Shown one piece after another: positions 62,476 to 64,000 of a DNA stretch of 64,000 nucleotides; position 1 is the stretch's first letter, and every line of letters starts with the position of its first letter. Source of the DNA: Mycobacterium sp. 1554424.7 (GTDB taxonomy: Bacteria; Actinomycetota; Actinomycetes; Mycobacteriales; Mycobacteriaceae); the NCBI RefSeq assembly GCF_001665295.1, contig NZ_LZSE01000034.1:186001-250000 (forward strand), in the 5' to 3' direction. The notes beneath the pieces were generated by a model. It saw only the letters and a list, made by a program, of their open reading frames with translations. It did not search any database and was not told where the DNA came from. A program made the position numbers and the translations under genes.

Positions 62476-63660
62476 ATGAGCACTGATTCACCGCCCGCCT
62501 TCGACCGGGACGACCCACTGGGCCTGGACGCCTCGCTGTCCGGCGACGAGCTCGCCGTGCGCGACACCGTGCGAAAGTTTTGCGCCGAGCACGTCATCCC
62601 CTACGTCGGCGAGTGGTTCGAGATCGGGGACCTTCCCGTCCGCCAGCTGGCCAAGCAGTTCGGCCAGCTCGGGCTGCTCGGGATGCATCTGCACGGCTAC
62701 GGCTGCGGGGGCGCTTCGGCCGTGCACTACGGCCTGGCCTGTACCGAGCTGGAGGCCGCCGACTCCGGCATCCGGTCGATGGTCTCCGTGCAGGGGTCGC
62801 TGGCGATGTTCGCGATCTGGAAGTTCGGGTCCGAAGAGCAGAAGCAGCAGTGGCTGCCCGGCATGGCCGCCGGCGAGCTGCTGGGCTGCTTCGGGCTGAC
62901 CGAACCCGACGTCGGAAGCGATCCGGCCGCGATGAAAACCCGTGCGCGCCAAGATGGTTCGGACTGGGTGATCAACGGCCGCAAGCTGTGGATCACCAAC
63001 GGCTCGGTCGCCGACGTGGCGATCGTGTGGGCCGCGACCGACGAGGGGATCCGCGGTTTCGTCGTACCCACCAAGTCCCCGGGCTTCACCGCCAACACCA
63101 TCCATCACAAGCTGTCGCTGCGGGCGTCGATCACCAGCGAGCTGGTCCTCGACGACGTGCGGCTGCCCGCGGACGCGATGCTGCCCGACGCGGTGGGTTT
63201 GCGCGGCCCGCTGTCGTGCCTGTCGGAGGCGCGCTACGGGATCATCTGGGGATCGATGGGCGCGGCGCGGTCGGCCTGGCAGGCGGCGCTCGACTACGCC
63301 ACGCAGCGCACCCAGTTCGGCCGCCCGATCGCCGGATTTCAGCTGACCCAGGCCAAACTGGTCGACATGGCCGTCGAACTGCACAAGGGCCAGCTGCTGT
63401 CGCTGCACCTCGGCCGACTCAAGGACGGCGTCGGGCTGCGCCCCGAGCAGGTCAGCTTCGGCAAGCTCAACAACACCCGCGAGGCGATCAAGATCTGCCG
63501 GACCGCCCGAACCATATTGGGCGGCAACGGAATATCGCTGGAGTACCCCGTCATCCGGCACATGGTGAACCTGGAATCGGTCCTGACCTACGAGGGCACC
63601 CCGGAGATGCACCAGCTCGTCCTGGGTCAGGCATTCACCGGCAGCGACGCGTTCCGCTGA
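62476..63660 (+). CDS. fadE7: Acyl-CoA dehydrogenase FadE7
   Basis: A 394-residue FAD flavoenzyme, closest in pattern to glutaryl-CoA dehydrogenases. CFGLTEPDVGSDP and GRKLWITNGSVAD are the FAD/substrate motifs, and the catalytic base is the Glu of SVLTYEGTPEMH. GlutarylCoA-type features such as YGIIWGSMGAA also appear. The ATG at 62476 follows GGCGGTT without a strong ribosome site, so a very short leader is possible. The gene after it begins within 16 bp. Confidence 0.92.
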   Translation: MSTDSPPAFDRDDPLGLDASLSGDELAVRDTVRKFCAEHVIPYVGEWFEIGDLPVRQLAKQFGQLGLLGMHLHGYGCGGASAVHYGLACTELEAADSGIRSMVSVQGSLAMFAIWKFGSEEQKQQWLPGMAAGELLGCFGLTEPDVGSDPAAMKTRARQDGSDWVINGRKLWITNGSVADVAIVWAATDEGIRGFVVPTKSPGFTANTIHHKLSLRASITSELVLDDVRLPADAMLPDAVGLRGPLSCLSEARYGIIWGSMGAARSAWQAALDYATQRTQFGRPIAGFQLTQAKLVDMAVELHKGQLLSLHLGRLKDGVGLRPEQVSFGKLNNTREAIKICRTARTILGGNGISLEYPVIRHMVNLESVLTYEGTPEMHQLVLGQAFTGSDAFR

Positions 63661-63675
63661 GAAGGAGTACCGCTC

Positions 63676-64000
63676 ATGAGATCTGTCACGTACCGGCTCG
63701 GTGCCGTCATCGCCGCGTGCGCGCTGGCCCTGTCCGCTCCCGTCGCGACCGCCGATCCCGTCACCCTGCCCCCGCTGACCTCCGGCGGCGGCGGCCCGAT
63801 CATCGGCGGCGGCAACAACTCCGGGATCGCGCAGCAGCTGACCGGCCTCGGCAACCCGAACGTCCAGGAGGTCGACGGCTCGGACGCGGCCCAATTCATC
63901 ACCGCCGCCGCCGCGCTCAGCAACCCGCAACTCGCGGGACCATTCGGATTGCTCAAGCGGGCGCTGGCATGCCAGACCAACAATGCGGGATTCGGGGCGC
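63676..64000 (+). CDS. Secreted protein, 3' end outside window
   Basis: The first 108 codons of an exported protein. MRSVTYRLGAVIAACALAL to APVATADP is a signal peptide with a likely AxA cleavage near residue 26, followed by a Gly-rich segment (GGGGPIIGGGNNSG) and a helical region ending in a Cys. GAAGGAG (63660-63666) is the ribosome site. It resembles the small secreted protein Rv0398c next to fadE7, but the symbol cannot be confirmed. Confidence 0.75.
   Translation, partial: MRSVTYRLGAVIAACALALSAPVATADPVTLPPLTSGGGGPIIGGGNNSGIAQQLTGLGNPNVQEVDGSDAAQFITAAAALSNPQLAGPFGLLKRALACQTNNAGFGA

Overview
The window looks like chromosome of a slow-growing, non-tuberculous Mycobacterium, probably of the M. 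avium complex type. The evidence is high GC with strong GC3 codon bias, many GTG starts and 4-base ATGA/GTGA gene overlaps, mycobacterial-only families (PknG/GlnH/GlnX, VirR, FGD1, LpqL/LpqM, DUF3263), and gene order. Read left to right, the backbone follows M. tuberculosis from moeA2 (Rv0438c) to fadE7 (Rv0400c), with orthologues in the expected order and opposite map orientation. The species is an inference. I saw no rRNA, tRNA, insertion sequence, prophage or CRISPR array.

Layout. 1-4.5 kb: moeA2 (cut by the window edge), psd, pssA and a CDC48-like double AAA ATPase, one forward phospholipid/cofactor operon. 4.5-12.4 kb: an accessory block without counterpart at this site in M. tuberculosis. 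It holds a TetR gene diverging from two SRPBCC lipid-binding-fold genes, an MFS exporter, and a tightly overlapped luxE-luxC-SDR-tetR operon that encodes a fatty-acid reductase pair without any luciferase. 12.4-16.6 kb: a reverse operon DUF3263-virR-sodC-carboxylate/amine ligase-LON domain-enoyl-CoA hydratase. 16.8-24.4 kb: def, a shortened GNAT gene, xthA, then the P-type ATPase ctpH between two small membrane proteins that share a hairpin motif. 24.5-29.2 kb: STAS and PAS-ANTAR regulators facing a TPP-riboswitch-controlled thiC-thiD-hydrolase-membrane protein operon.

29.2-37.4 kb: a MarR gene with an overlapping-palindrome operator and an F420-type monooxygenase, lpqM, a three-gene type VII secretion-associated locus whose middle gene is frameshifted at a GCGAA triplet repeat, lpqL with DUF2752 and CD225 membrane proteins, and a tandem pair of secreted paralogues. 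37.4-41.5 kb: the second thiamine locus (thiO-thiS-thiG, with a TPP riboswitch and an SGNH lipase downstream), divergent thiE, and mutT3. 41.6-46.2 kb: glnX-glnH-pknG, the amino-acid-sensing kinase operon, followed by six copies of a 20-bp repeat.

46.4-49.8 kb: a DUF559 nuclease-like gene and a DUF1800/DUF1501 pair. 49.8-54.9 kb: fgd1-pta-ackA and a metallo-beta-lactamase-fold gene preceded by a 50-bp duplicated repeat. 54.9-62.4 kb: accessory genes (FAD monooxygenase, SnoaL-like, YnfA-like, three luciferase-fold monooxygenases with a GNAT gene, methyltransferase, DUF3054) lying where M. tuberculosis has pks6-fadD30-mmpL1. The window ends with fadE7 and the start of a secreted protein.

The observations I rate highest are the luciferase-less LuxC/LuxE operon, the repeat-mediated frameshift in the type VII-associated gene, the minisatellite after pknG, the palindrome carrying both divergent thiO/thiE promoter elements, and the paired small membrane proteins around CtpH.
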